From Stramenopiles sp. TOSAG23-2 (Eukaryota; Sar), in the NCBI GenBank assembly GCA_900128395.1, contig LT649944.1, positions 1 to 11,324 on the forward strand: a stretch of DNA of 11,324 nt, given 5' to 3'. Both the position numbers and the translations under genes were made by a program. The first letter of the stretch is position 1; each line of letters opens with the position of its first letter. Positions 1 to 6,158 of the stretch are shown here, piece after piece. The notes beneath the pieces were generated by a model. That model saw only the letters and a list, made by a program, of their open reading frames with translations, did no database searches and was not told the DNA's origin.

Positions 1-1256
1 GGTGTGGGTGCGGCTTGTTCGTGTGGTAGATTGTTTATGTTGGTGTATTTGCTGGTAGGAAAGTGTAGTATATTTTGTGAATGGTCAAGTCCGAATGGGG
101 ATAATTTGTTGTGTATGACTTTTGAAAGACTTCTGGGGTGGTCAATGGGTAGGTCACCATCGATGCTCCAAGACATGGCTCCACCGAGTCCTTTGGAGAT
201 GATATAGTCCATTTTCATTCCAACAGATTCTGGGTTATCATATGACCAAAAAACGCGTGTTTGATTGTTGGAGCAATAAGCTGCTCCTGCTTGTTTATCT
301 ACGGATTCTACCCCGTCATTTCCTGAAGACGCACCCATATTGATTCCTCGGTAATCGGAATTACCTTTTGCCCATTTATATTCTGCTTCATTTGGTGGTG
401 GTATTCCTTGGAATTTGGATCCCCAACCGCCTTGAATGTTACTGAATCCACGAGCGTAAAATGGTACACCAATGACTAGTCGATGTGGTTGTATTCCTTT
501 GGAGACGTATCGATCAACAGCACTAGACGTGGAAAAGGTGCTTCCAGGGGAGGAGCTATTATGTAAATTAGAGTGGTGTCCAACTGTTTTTGACCAACTT
601 CCTTCATAATCGTAAGCCATAATGGAGATGTGATCAAGGTATTGATGCCACAATTCAATTTTAGAGATGTCTATTTTTTCAATTGCGGCTGGTCCAGCGA
701 TTGTGACTAGGAATTTTCTTTTGGGTGTGATCAAGTTCATTTTATCTCGCAATTCTTTAAGGAATAATGCGAAATTGTTTCCATCATCTGGTCTAGGTGG
801 TTCATTGTGTGATGCTCCTAGAGCTCCCAACCATTCCCAATCGTAATCTAATCCATCAAAGCCGTGTTCAAGCATGAATTGTATGGAGCTATCAACGCAT
901 TTGGTTCGGGTTGTGGGGTTAGCCATGACACTGGGAAAGTGTTTTGAAAGAGTCCATCCTCCGACACTGAGAAGGATTTTGAGGTGTCTGTTTTGTTTTT
1001 TGAGTTCAAATAGGTGTTTGATATTTCCATATACGTGTCCGGCGGGGTCATTCCACGAGTCTCCTCGTTCTGCGTATCGTTTGTCTAGGTCGCTCCATGT
1101 GTCATTCCATGAAAGTTCACCAGTGGGTGTGACGTTTGCGAATGCATAGTTGATGTGAGTAAGTTTATCTACTGGAATGTTCCAAGGGTAGAATTTACGT
1201 CCATATACTCCCCAACTAGGAAAGTAACTAATAATTTTGATATCTTTGGTGGTCAT
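1..1256 (-). CDS. GH18 chitinase, 3' end beyond the window edge
   Basis: Family 18 glycoside hydrolase, predicted to cleave beta-1,4 bonds of chitin by substrate-assisted catalysis. Reading leftwards from the ATG at 1256 gives 418 codons with no stop before the edge, so the C-terminus is missing. Motifs run in GH18 order: a first strand with YFPSWG (residues 11-16), LLSVGGW (95-101), the catalytic DGLDYDWEW (134-142) with the full DxxDxDxE signature and E141 as predicted proton donor, MAYDY (213-217), GVPFYARGF (263-271) and WSIDGD (363-368). The barrel is complete by about residue 390; the last residues look like a linker, so another domain may follow. No signal peptide is present: the barrel starts almost at Met1, which suggests virion packaging or release by lysis. 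Codons often end in C, and base composition is visibly richer in G+C than in the fibre genes (two sampled 60-base lines gave 42% and 48%, against about 30%), hinting at separate acquisition or different expression. Likely role: opening a chitinous host wall. Confidence 0.95.
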   Translation of the reverse strand, partial: MTTKDIKIISYFPSWGVYGRKFYPWNIPVDKLTHINYAFANVTPTGELSWNDTWSDLDKRYAERGDSWNDPAGHVYGNIKHLFELKKQNRHLKILLSVGGWTLSKHFPSVMANPTTRTKCVDSSIQFMLEHGFDGLDYDWEWLGALGASHNEPPRPDDGNNFALFLKELRDKMNLITPKRKFLVTIAGPAAIEKIDISKIELWHQYLDHISIMAYDYEGSWSKTVGHHSNLHNSSSPGSTFSTSSAVDRYVSKGIQPHRLVIGVPFYARGFSNIQGGWGSKFQGIPPPNEAEYKWAKGNSDYRGINMGASSGNDGVESVDKQAGAAYCSNNQTRVFWSYDNPESVGMKMDYIISKGLGGAMSWSIDGDLPIDHPRSLSKVIHNKLSPFGLDHSQNILHFPTSKYTNINNLPHEQAAPT

Positions 1257-1272
1257 TAAGTATCTCTGATAT

Positions 1273-1551
1273 TTATTTTTTTTGATCTTTACGCAACTCC
1301 CATTTGTTACCACTTTGATCAAGTTTCCAAGTATGTGTGATGGTCTTGTTGTCGACGAGTTGTACTATAAAGTCTTCTCCGGTTTTAAAGATCCATCGTT
1401 TTTTTTCGACAAGAATGTATCTATAGAATTTTTTGCGTGTAATGGGTATTTCTTTAACAATGATATTACCTTTTGGTGTATACCACATCCATTTACGTGT
1501 CTTGATTTTATTGAAACGTAATCTGAGCTCCAATTTAAAACTGGTTTTCAT
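1273..1551 (-). CDS. Small basic hypothetical protein, 92 residues
   Basis: Not recognised. The frame runs from the ATG at 1551 to a TAA at 1273-1275 and fits tightly between the chitinase start (16-base gap) and the divergent exonuclease gene. The product is rich in Lys and Arg and has several Trp and Tyr (KWMWY near residues 20-24, RWIF near 52-55, KWEL near 83-86), alternating in a way that suggests a small beta-rich fold. There is no signal peptide or membrane segment. Its basic charge could suit nucleic-acid binding, but no motif supports that. A shorter hydrophobic frame lies on the opposite strand (1282-1521). I prefer this strand because the frame is longer and fills the interval. It may share transcription with the chitinase gene. 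Confidence 0.6.
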   Translation of the reverse strand: MKTSFKLELRLRFNKIKTRKWMWYTPKGNIIVKEIPITRKKFYRYILVEKKRWIFKTGEDFIVQLVDNKTITHTWKLDQSGNKWELRKDQKK

Positions 1552-1595
1552 TACTATTACGAATTAAAAAAGGTATATGGTAACACAAAAAAAAA
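1552..1595. promoter_or_regulatory. Divergent A/T-rich intergenic promoter region
   Basis: This 44-base spacer separates two genes read outward, so both promoters or their initiator regions should lie here or just inside the genes. It contains GAATTAAAAAAGG, a TATATGG stretch and a run of A directly before the exonuclease ATG. I see no Shine-Dalgarno sequence and no exact copy of the mimivirus early motif AAAATTGA. Promoter identity is inferred from position only. Confidence 0.4.
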
Positions 1596-2267
1596 ATGAT
1601 TTTTCATGTGCTTATGAAAAAAGTCATGCAAGGTTATATTGCCATAGATATCGAGTTTACGGGAAGTGGGAAAGATGATGTAATATTTGCGTATGGTCAA
1701 GCTGATTCTAGTATTACAATTCGTGATGAATGTAATGCAAAGAGTGTATGTTTAAATTTGTTCAAGCCGAAAGATACAACATGGGAAGAATATTGGATTG
1801 AAAAGAATTGGGATCCAGATACATTCAAGTTTTGGAATACATGTATAGATATATTGGATTTTCTGCAAGATCCGTCCAAAGTGCACCTTGTAGATACTCA
1901 AGAAGAATTTGTTGAAACAATCAATGATTTACTAATTGAAGCCGAGGAACGTTATTCAAAGAGTATTATTCTAAGTGATACTTTACTTGTAGATACTCCT
2001 TTTGTTTCAAATTTATTGACAATGTTTGGTCACCGAGGATTACATCAAACAAGGCAAGGAAAATATAGATATGGTTTAGAAGTGTCATCATTTATTACTG
2101 GTGCTTTGAATTGTACTCCTGAAGATGCAGATTACAAGAGTGTAAAAGACTTTAAACAGTCTGATGAAAATTCCACAATGACTACAGTTCATAATCATGA
2201 TCCCAAAGAAGATGCCAAAAACATTCTACACTTGTTTTTTAAAACACTCTCATTCGTTGGGAAATAA
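1596..2267 (+). CDS. DEDDh-type 3'-5' exonuclease
   Basis: Predicted metal-dependent 3'-5' exonuclease of the RNase H-like DEDD superfamily, acting on RNA or DNA ends. All three Exo motifs can be placed: Exo I in IAIDIEFTG (D18, E20), Exo II in SDTLLVDTPFVSNLL (D133 the likely metal ligand), and Exo III in HDPKEDA (H201 and D206, an H-x4-D spacing that marks the DEDDh branch). At 223 residues it is a single domain with no helicase or polymerase attached. The pattern resembles the oligoribonuclease and Rv2179c-like groups; the substrate cannot be told. Met7 and Met11 are alternative starts, and Exo I begins just after Met11, so the first ten residues are uncertain. The gene heads a collinear plus-strand group, with 21 bases to the next ATG. 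A viral enzyme of this kind could degrade RNA, trim ends or proofread. Confidence 0.8.
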   Translation: MIFHVLMKKVMQGYIAIDIEFTGSGKDDVIFAYGQADSSITIRDECNAKSVCLNLFKPKDTTWEEYWIEKNWDPDTFKFWNTCIDILDFLQDPSKVHLVDTQEEFVETINDLLIEAEERYSKSIILSDTLLVDTPFVSNLLTMFGHRGLHQTRQGKYRYGLEVSSFITGALNCTPEDADYKSVKDFKQSDENSTMTTVHNHDPKEDAKNILHLFFKTLSFVGK

Positions 2268-2288
2268 TAAAAATATCGAGTACATTAT

Positions 2289-2567
2289 ATGACTCTTACA
2301 ACTAAAAGTAAAACAGGTGTAGATTTGTATTACGATAATAAAAAAGTACAAGGGTTTGTGGACTTTACGACCGTTCAAGTGTACTTGTCTAAAGATACGT
2401 CCAGATCATATTGGGTATTAAGTAAAACAAAACCGGCGATAAGTGTAAATGATTCTACTCAAACTATACGTGTGTCTTCTAAATGGAAAGTTGTATTCAA
2501 AACTAGATCAGAATATTCAAAAGCTAAAAAGGCGTTGAGTATACATTATCCGAAATTGCGTGATTAA
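2289..2567 (+). CDS. Hypothetical protein, 92 residues
   Basis: Not recognised. The frame begins at an ATG 21 bases after the exonuclease stop and ends with TAA 22 bases before the SLATT-like gene, so it fills its slot in a collinear plus-strand series. Residues 10-70 alternate polar and hydrophobic positions (VDLYYD, VQVYLS, YWVLSK, KWKVVFK), suggesting a beta sheet, and a basic helix follows (residues 73-85, SEYSKAKKALSIH). The beta-then-helix order could suit a small nucleic-acid- or protein-binding fold, but no signature is present. It has no signal peptide, membrane segment or Cys. Similar length does not make it a clear relative of the other 92-residue protein at 1273-1551; I could not align the two. 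Confidence 0.65.
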   Translation: MTLTTKSKTGVDLYYDNKKVQGFVDFTTVQVYLSKDTSRSYWVLSKTKPAISVNDSTQTIRVSSKWKVVFKTRSEYSKAKKALSIHYPKLRD

Positions 2568-2589
2568 AGGCAACTGTATTAAAAAGTAA

Positions 2590-3411
2590 ATGGAGCGTAA
2601 TGATCCTTTATCTATTAATGTAAACACACACGAAAACGGAAAAATTAGTTCTAGTGAGAATAGTGTAATGACTGATTCTTTTTCATCAGAAAACGATCGT
2701 GTGGGTGTAAAGATGAATACGTTCAAGCTTAATAATTATTGGAACAACAAGAATGAAAAGTTGGTTGCCGAGTTGGGTGAAAAGTCTAATGCGTATCAAT
2801 GGTTACATAACAAGTCTGCGAGGAGATATTTTGGTTTGGACAAGATTATAGGTGTGGTGATTACTATATTGGCGGCTATAGTGTCTATTGAATCACAATT
2901 ACCTCAGAACGAGTCGTTTCGTATTATAACGAATATTTTAAAGTTTATGATTTTTGTGGTGAGTTCTATTAATATATTCTTAAACTATCAAGAGTTGTCT
3001 GAAAAGCATAAACAATCTGGTGTAAAGTTTCAGAATTTGTACAATAGGATTGAGGAAGAGGTGTCTCAATACAAGCAATTGCGTAGTAATGCGGTGGAGT
3101 TTTTGCGTGATTGTAACAAGGTGTATACGTCTGTGATATCAGAATCTCCAAATATTTCTGCGCGTGAATTAAAAGAGTTTAAGAATACGTTCAAGAATAG
3201 TTCTATATCAAAGCCTACTATTTTGGATTCATTGACTCATATTGTACCGGTGAAATCAAAAGGTATAGAAAGAGGTACACCATTGCAAGATATGGCTGAG
3301 AATTTGTGTACGGTTGTAAAGATAACGGATGATATAACGGACGAGGACATTATTAATATAAAGTCTGAGCAATTGAAATTTCAGACAGAGAGACTAATGA
3401 ATCAGATCTAA
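2590..3411 (+). CDS. SLATT-like membrane protein with two TM helices
   Basis: The protein has 273 residues. A polar N-terminal tail (1-50) precedes a helix (about 51-80) and two hydrophobic segments, residues 86-101 and 112-132, joined by a very short loop. A long charged helix follows (about 134-172, with SEKHKQSGVKFQNLYNRIEE), then an acidic C-terminal region. A helical hairpin in the membrane flanked by amphipathic helices is the architecture of the SLATT family (SMODS and SLOG-associating 2TM effector). In bacteria, SLATT proteins are predicted pore-forming effectors next to nucleotide-signal synthases or sensors. Eukaryotic and viral relatives exist, but their roles are poorly known. No sensor or nucleotide synthase is encoded nearby. 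Inference: it acts in a host or virion membrane. The next ATG lies 49 bases downstream, across a small inverted repeat that spans this gene's stop. Other 2TM families remain possible. Confidence 0.6.
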   Translation: MERNDPLSINVNTHENGKISSSENSVMTDSFSSENDRVGVKMNTFKLNNYWNNKNEKLVAELGEKSNAYQWLHNKSARRYFGLDKIIGVVITILAAIVSIESQLPQNESFRIITNILKFMIFVVSSINIFLNYQELSEKHKQSGVKFQNLYNRIEEEVSQYKQLRSNAVEFLRDCNKVYTSVISESPNISARELKEFKNTFKNSSISKPTILDSLTHIVPVKSKGIERGTPLQDMAENLCTVVKITDDITDEDIINIKSEQLKFQTERLMNQI

Positions 3412-3431
3412 CTTGCGAACTTGCGTTAGAT
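3406..3431 (+). terminator. Inverted repeat across the SLATT-like gene stop
   Basis: ATCTAAC (3406-3412) and GTTAGAT (3425-3431) form a perfect 7-bp stem with a 12-base loop. The stem includes the TAA stop. In mimiviruses mRNA 3' ends map to hairpins after genes, so this could be such a signal. It is shorter than the typical mimivirus palindrome and may be chance. Confidence 0.3.
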
Positions 3432-3460
3432 ACGTAGTAAAAAAAAAAGTACATCAATTA

Positions 3461-5215
3461 ATGAAGTTGATTTACGTACACTTGTCTAAATCTCAGGATC
3501 CGCCGGACTATTTATATACTAGTATATATCAAACATGTTTGATAAGCAAGATACATATTGTGATATTGACTAATGAAAGGCACGTGCAAAAGATTAATAA
3601 GCGTTTGTGTTTGATAGACAAACTGCATGATAATGAGATTTCGGTTGTATCTATTGAACACGTTGAAGACAAGAATTTTTTGACAGATTTATTTAGGGAC
3701 GAATTTTGGAGGTATACAACTGAGCGTTTTTTTACTATTGAAAAGTGGTTAAAGTCGTTTGGTATTACAGAGTCTTTTATTCATATTGAGAATGATGTGT
3801 TGTTGTATTCGGATCCTCTTGCTCTTTCATTTACAAAGGGGATGTATATAATCAAGGATACACCTACTAGAGGTATTGGTAGTGTGATATTTTCAACAGT
3901 GAGTGATTGGCATGCATTTATAAAATACGCTGAAGGGTGTACTCCACCAAAGAATGATATGGAGATACTTGGGGGTTACAAGGATGCGTTTTTGTTGCCG
4001 TGCGATCCAAATAATGCTTCTAGATTGGTTTTTGATGGTGCTGCTTTTGGGCAATACATAGCGGGTGTGGATTCTAGGAATATAAAATCAAATACCGAGT
4101 TGACATTGTATGCGAATCCTACTGTTGGCTTTGTAAATGAAACATCGGTGGTCAAGGCGTGTGATTACAAGATTATACGCAAGCTTGTAAACTATAAAGG
4201 AAAGCAAATATTCAAGTATTATATAAAATCAAAGGAAAGAGTGATTGATTTTTTCAATCTTCATATTCATTCAAAGAATCTAGCTCCTTGTACGAGTAAT
4301 TTTGATATCCAATACAAGGATATAATAACGGGTGATCGTATATTAGAGAACTGTGATATAGTCTTTTGTACATATCCGGTGTACATGTATCACAAGGGTA
4401 TAAACGAATTCAATTCCAATGTGGTGGTGATAAACGACTTTAAGCATATAAATAGGAAAAACTTGTACAGGTATATTACAAATATAAAAAAGTACATTAT
4501 CAAGATACACGTTTACACGCACTTGTTGGAAGATTTTACAAGGTATATTTTGCCATTGATTCAATTATTCAACAACAAGTTTGTGTTTTACATTCACAAC
4601 AGTGATCATTCATTTAATGGTACGTACACTTCTTTACTGCATTCAGAGTCGGTTATTAGGGTATATGCTCAGAATATAAGTGTGTATCATGAAAAATTGT
4701 CATTGTTACCTATAGGTATAGCAAATAGTATGTTCAAGCATGGTGACACGCTGTCACTGTACAAAACAATGTCGAGTACGTTTATAAATAAAAAGGAATC
4801 AAATATATTTATGAGTGCATTACAACCAACGCATCGTGTTCGTACATTGATAGACATTACCTCTACTAATTTCAAGTTGTCTCCAAAAATGAATTACAAA
4901 GACTATTTGGTAGAGTTGAGTCGTCATTATTTTTGTTTTTGTCCGCGTGGTAATGGTATTGATACTCATCGTTTTTGGGAGGCATTGTATCTAGGTGTAA
5001 TACCGGTAATTGTAAATACACCAGAAAGTGACATGTCAATTTTTGTGGAATATCTAAAGGATCTGGGTTTACCATTTTACCAAGTTACTGATTTAGATTT
5101 TTTTAAAAAAAACACAAACGAGTTCTTTTCAAAGGACCTTTACGATAGTATTACTGGTAACAAGTTTATTCAATGTAACCAAAATCTGAAATTAACAAAT
5201 TATTTAGCTACATAA
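3461..5215 (+). CDS. Two-domain glycosyltransferase with exostosin-like C-terminal domain
   Basis: The protein has 584 residues from the ATG at 3461. Residues 1-280 look like a GT-A-type transferase: a first strand KLIYVHLS, an acidic metal-site candidate in FIHIENDVLLYSDP (END, 110-112) after a hydrophobic strand, and NLHIHSKNL (266-274), which sits where such enzymes place a late metal-binding His. Residues about 300-545 form a second, exostosin-like (GT47-type, GT-B) domain with FVFYIHNSD (374-382), a conserved-looking CPRGNGIDTHRFWEAL (494-509) and LGVIPVIV (511-518). This is the donor-sugar half typical of that family. There is no signal peptide or TM anchor, so it probably works in the cytoplasm or virus factory. 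Inference: it adds two sugars in turn to a glycan, perhaps on the fibre proteins encoded convergently next door. The frame stays open upstream to 3413, but only with a TTG start. Donor and acceptor sugars are unknown. Confidence 0.8.
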   Translation: MKLIYVHLSKSQDPPDYLYTSIYQTCLISKIHIVILTNERHVQKINKRLCLIDKLHDNEISVVSIEHVEDKNFLTDLFRDEFWRYTTERFFTIEKWLKSFGITESFIHIENDVLLYSDPLALSFTKGMYIIKDTPTRGIGSVIFSTVSDWHAFIKYAEGCTPPKNDMEILGGYKDAFLLPCDPNNASRLVFDGAAFGQYIAGVDSRNIKSNTELTLYANPTVGFVNETSVVKACDYKIIRKLVNYKGKQIFKYYIKSKERVIDFFNLHIHSKNLAPCTSNFDIQYKDIITGDRILENCDIVFCTYPVYMYHKGINEFNSNVVVINDFKHINRKNLYRYITNIKKYIIKIHVYTHLLEDFTRYILPLIQLFNNKFVFYIHNSDHSFNGTYTSLLHSESVIRVYAQNISVYHEKLSLLPIGIANSMFKHGDTLSLYKTMSSTFINKKESNIFMSALQPTHRVRTLIDITSTNFKLSPKMNYKDYLVELSRHYFCFCPRGNGIDTHRFWEALYLGVIPVIVNTPESDMSIFVEYLKDLGLPFYQVTDLDFFKKNTNEFFSKDLYDSITGNKFIQCNQNLKLTNYLAT

Positions 5216-5233
5216 GACTAATATAGATAGTCT
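5215..5233. terminator. Small hairpin between convergent genes
   Basis: AGACTA (5215-5220) and TAGTCT (5228-5233) can pair as a 6-bp stem with a 7-base loop. It covers the end of both convergent genes, whose stops are only two bases apart (TAA at 5213-5215, and TAG on the minus strand at 5218-5220). A symmetric hairpin here could serve as the 3'-end signal for both transcripts, but the stem is short. Confidence 0.3.
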
Positions 5234-6135
5234 ATTACAGGATAGAAATATTTGGTAGTGTTTCCATTATTTGTGTATATAACTCTGATTATTGTATTTG
5301 TTGGTATATAACTTCCTCCTATTTTTGAATCACCGAGTACGTATCTTCCTTGGTATCCAAATGTGAAATTGTCAATAACTTTTACAGACATTTTGATGTA
5401 TGATGGGGAGGAAGCTAAAAAACCATTTGTTGCTGGTGTTTTTACAGTTATTCTAGAATTAACAGAGTCTATGTTTGTTATGGTACCAAGATTGTCACTA
5501 TTTATTCCATCTGATACATGTATATAGTATCCTAATTGAGCATTTTCAATTACTGTTGAACTTGCATTAATTATTGTATCTGAAGCAGTGATATCTGATG
5601 TAATACTTCCTATTATAGTTTCTGGAGCTACTATTACTTCGAGTGTGTCATTTTGGTTTTCTGAATGACTATTGAATGATATACTTAGAGCAGAGATTGG
5701 ATAGTCAAATGTGTAATCATGTATTGATTCTCCACTTACACAATCGCATTTGTAACTAACTGATTTGTAATTACCACCTGTAGGTGTTGATTCCTCTACT
5801 ATTCCAACATTAATATTGGAAATCTTGCTTACAAGTTCAGGGATTGAAGAAACTATGTGTGTATTATTATTAAAACATATTTCAGGATAATGTGAAGAAT
5901 TTGTAAATCCTATAACATGTGTTTTTTCAGTATCACACAAGACATTCCATTCATACAAATCGTATGTATTGTCAGGTATTCGTTCAATCAGATTATTTTT
6001 TGAGATGTCAATAGAGTGTGTATTATTATTAAAACAAGTTTGAGGTGATATCCCATCTTTTGTCTTGTAACCAATAATTTTTTGTGACTCTGTGTTACAA
6101 TATATTTGCCATTTTTCAATGATTCTATTTGTCAT
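5218..6135 (-). CDS. Virion fibre-like protein with two Cys/His modules
   Basis: The protein has 305 residues. The N-terminal part holds two copies of a short module about 53 residues apart: W-x-I-Y-C-N-T-E (9-16) with CFNNNTH (34-40), and W-N-V-L-C-D-T-E (63-70) with CFNNNTH (87-93). A third, more diverged copy starts the next protein upstream (6159-7793). The C-terminal part (about 125-305) is a beta-rich domain with CDCVSGE (130-136), TLEVIVAPETIIGSIT (164-179) and a closing segment with GRYVLGDSKIGGSYIPTNTI (263-282). In my judgement this part resembles domains in marine phage and giant-virus structural proteins, but I cannot run a search. There is no signal peptide or TM segment. It is last in the minus-strand structural series, starting 23 bases after the 6159-7793 stop. 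Likely role: part of a surface fibre or adhesin, with the Cys/His modules stabilising folds or binding metal (inference). Confidence 0.65.
   Translation of the reverse strand: MTNRIIEKWQIYCNTESQKIIGYKTKDGISPQTCFNNNTHSIDISKNNLIERIPDNTYDLYEWNVLCDTEKTHVIGFTNSSHYPEICFNNNTHIVSSIPELVSKISNINVGIVEESTPTGGNYKSVSYKCDCVSGESIHDYTFDYPISALSISFNSHSENQNDTLEVIVAPETIIGSITSDITASDTIINASSTVIENAQLGYYIHVSDGINSDNLGTITNIDSVNSRITVKTPATNGFLASSPSYIKMSVKVIDNFTFGYQGRYVLGDSKIGGSYIPTNTIIRVIYTNNGNTTKYFYPVIDYLY
5854..5949 (-). repeat. Cys/His module, second copy in the 305-residue protein
   Basis: Encodes residues 63-94, from W63 through CDTE to CFNNNTH. Spacing is C67 to C87 (20 residues), with His six residues after the second Cys. 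It is the partner of the copy at 6013-6111. Confidence 0.75.
6013..6111 (-). repeat. Cys/His module, first copy in the 305-residue protein
   Basis: Encodes residues 9-41, W-x-I-Y-C-N-T-E to CFNNNTH. Spacing is C13 to C34 (21 residues), with His six residues after the second Cys. The 21 bases that encode CFNNNTH (6016-6036) match those at 5857-5877 exactly. Confidence 0.75.
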
Positions 6136-6158
6136 TGAATAGTTCTTATAAAAAAAAA

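Noticed and set aside
874-1149. Plus-strand open frame of 91 residues inside the chitinase gene
   Set aside because: It lies fully opposite the GH18 coding sequence, over the catalytic region, and its product shows no recognisable motif.
1282-1521. Plus-strand frame of 79 residues opposite the small basic gene
   Set aside because: Shorter than the minus-strand frame, contained within it, and Phe-rich as expected for the complement of Lys-rich codons.
3413-3460. Extension of the glycosyltransferase by 16 residues from a TTG at 3413
   Set aside because: It would need a TTG start. The ATG at 3461 opens directly on the first beta strand (KLIYVHLS), and the extra segment overlaps the inverted repeat and an A-rich leader.
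1596-5215. A complete bacterial-type CBASS or similar defence operon around the SLATT-like gene
   Set aside because: No nucleotidyltransferase, SLOG, TIR or other sensor is encoded in the window; only the effector-like membrane protein is seen.
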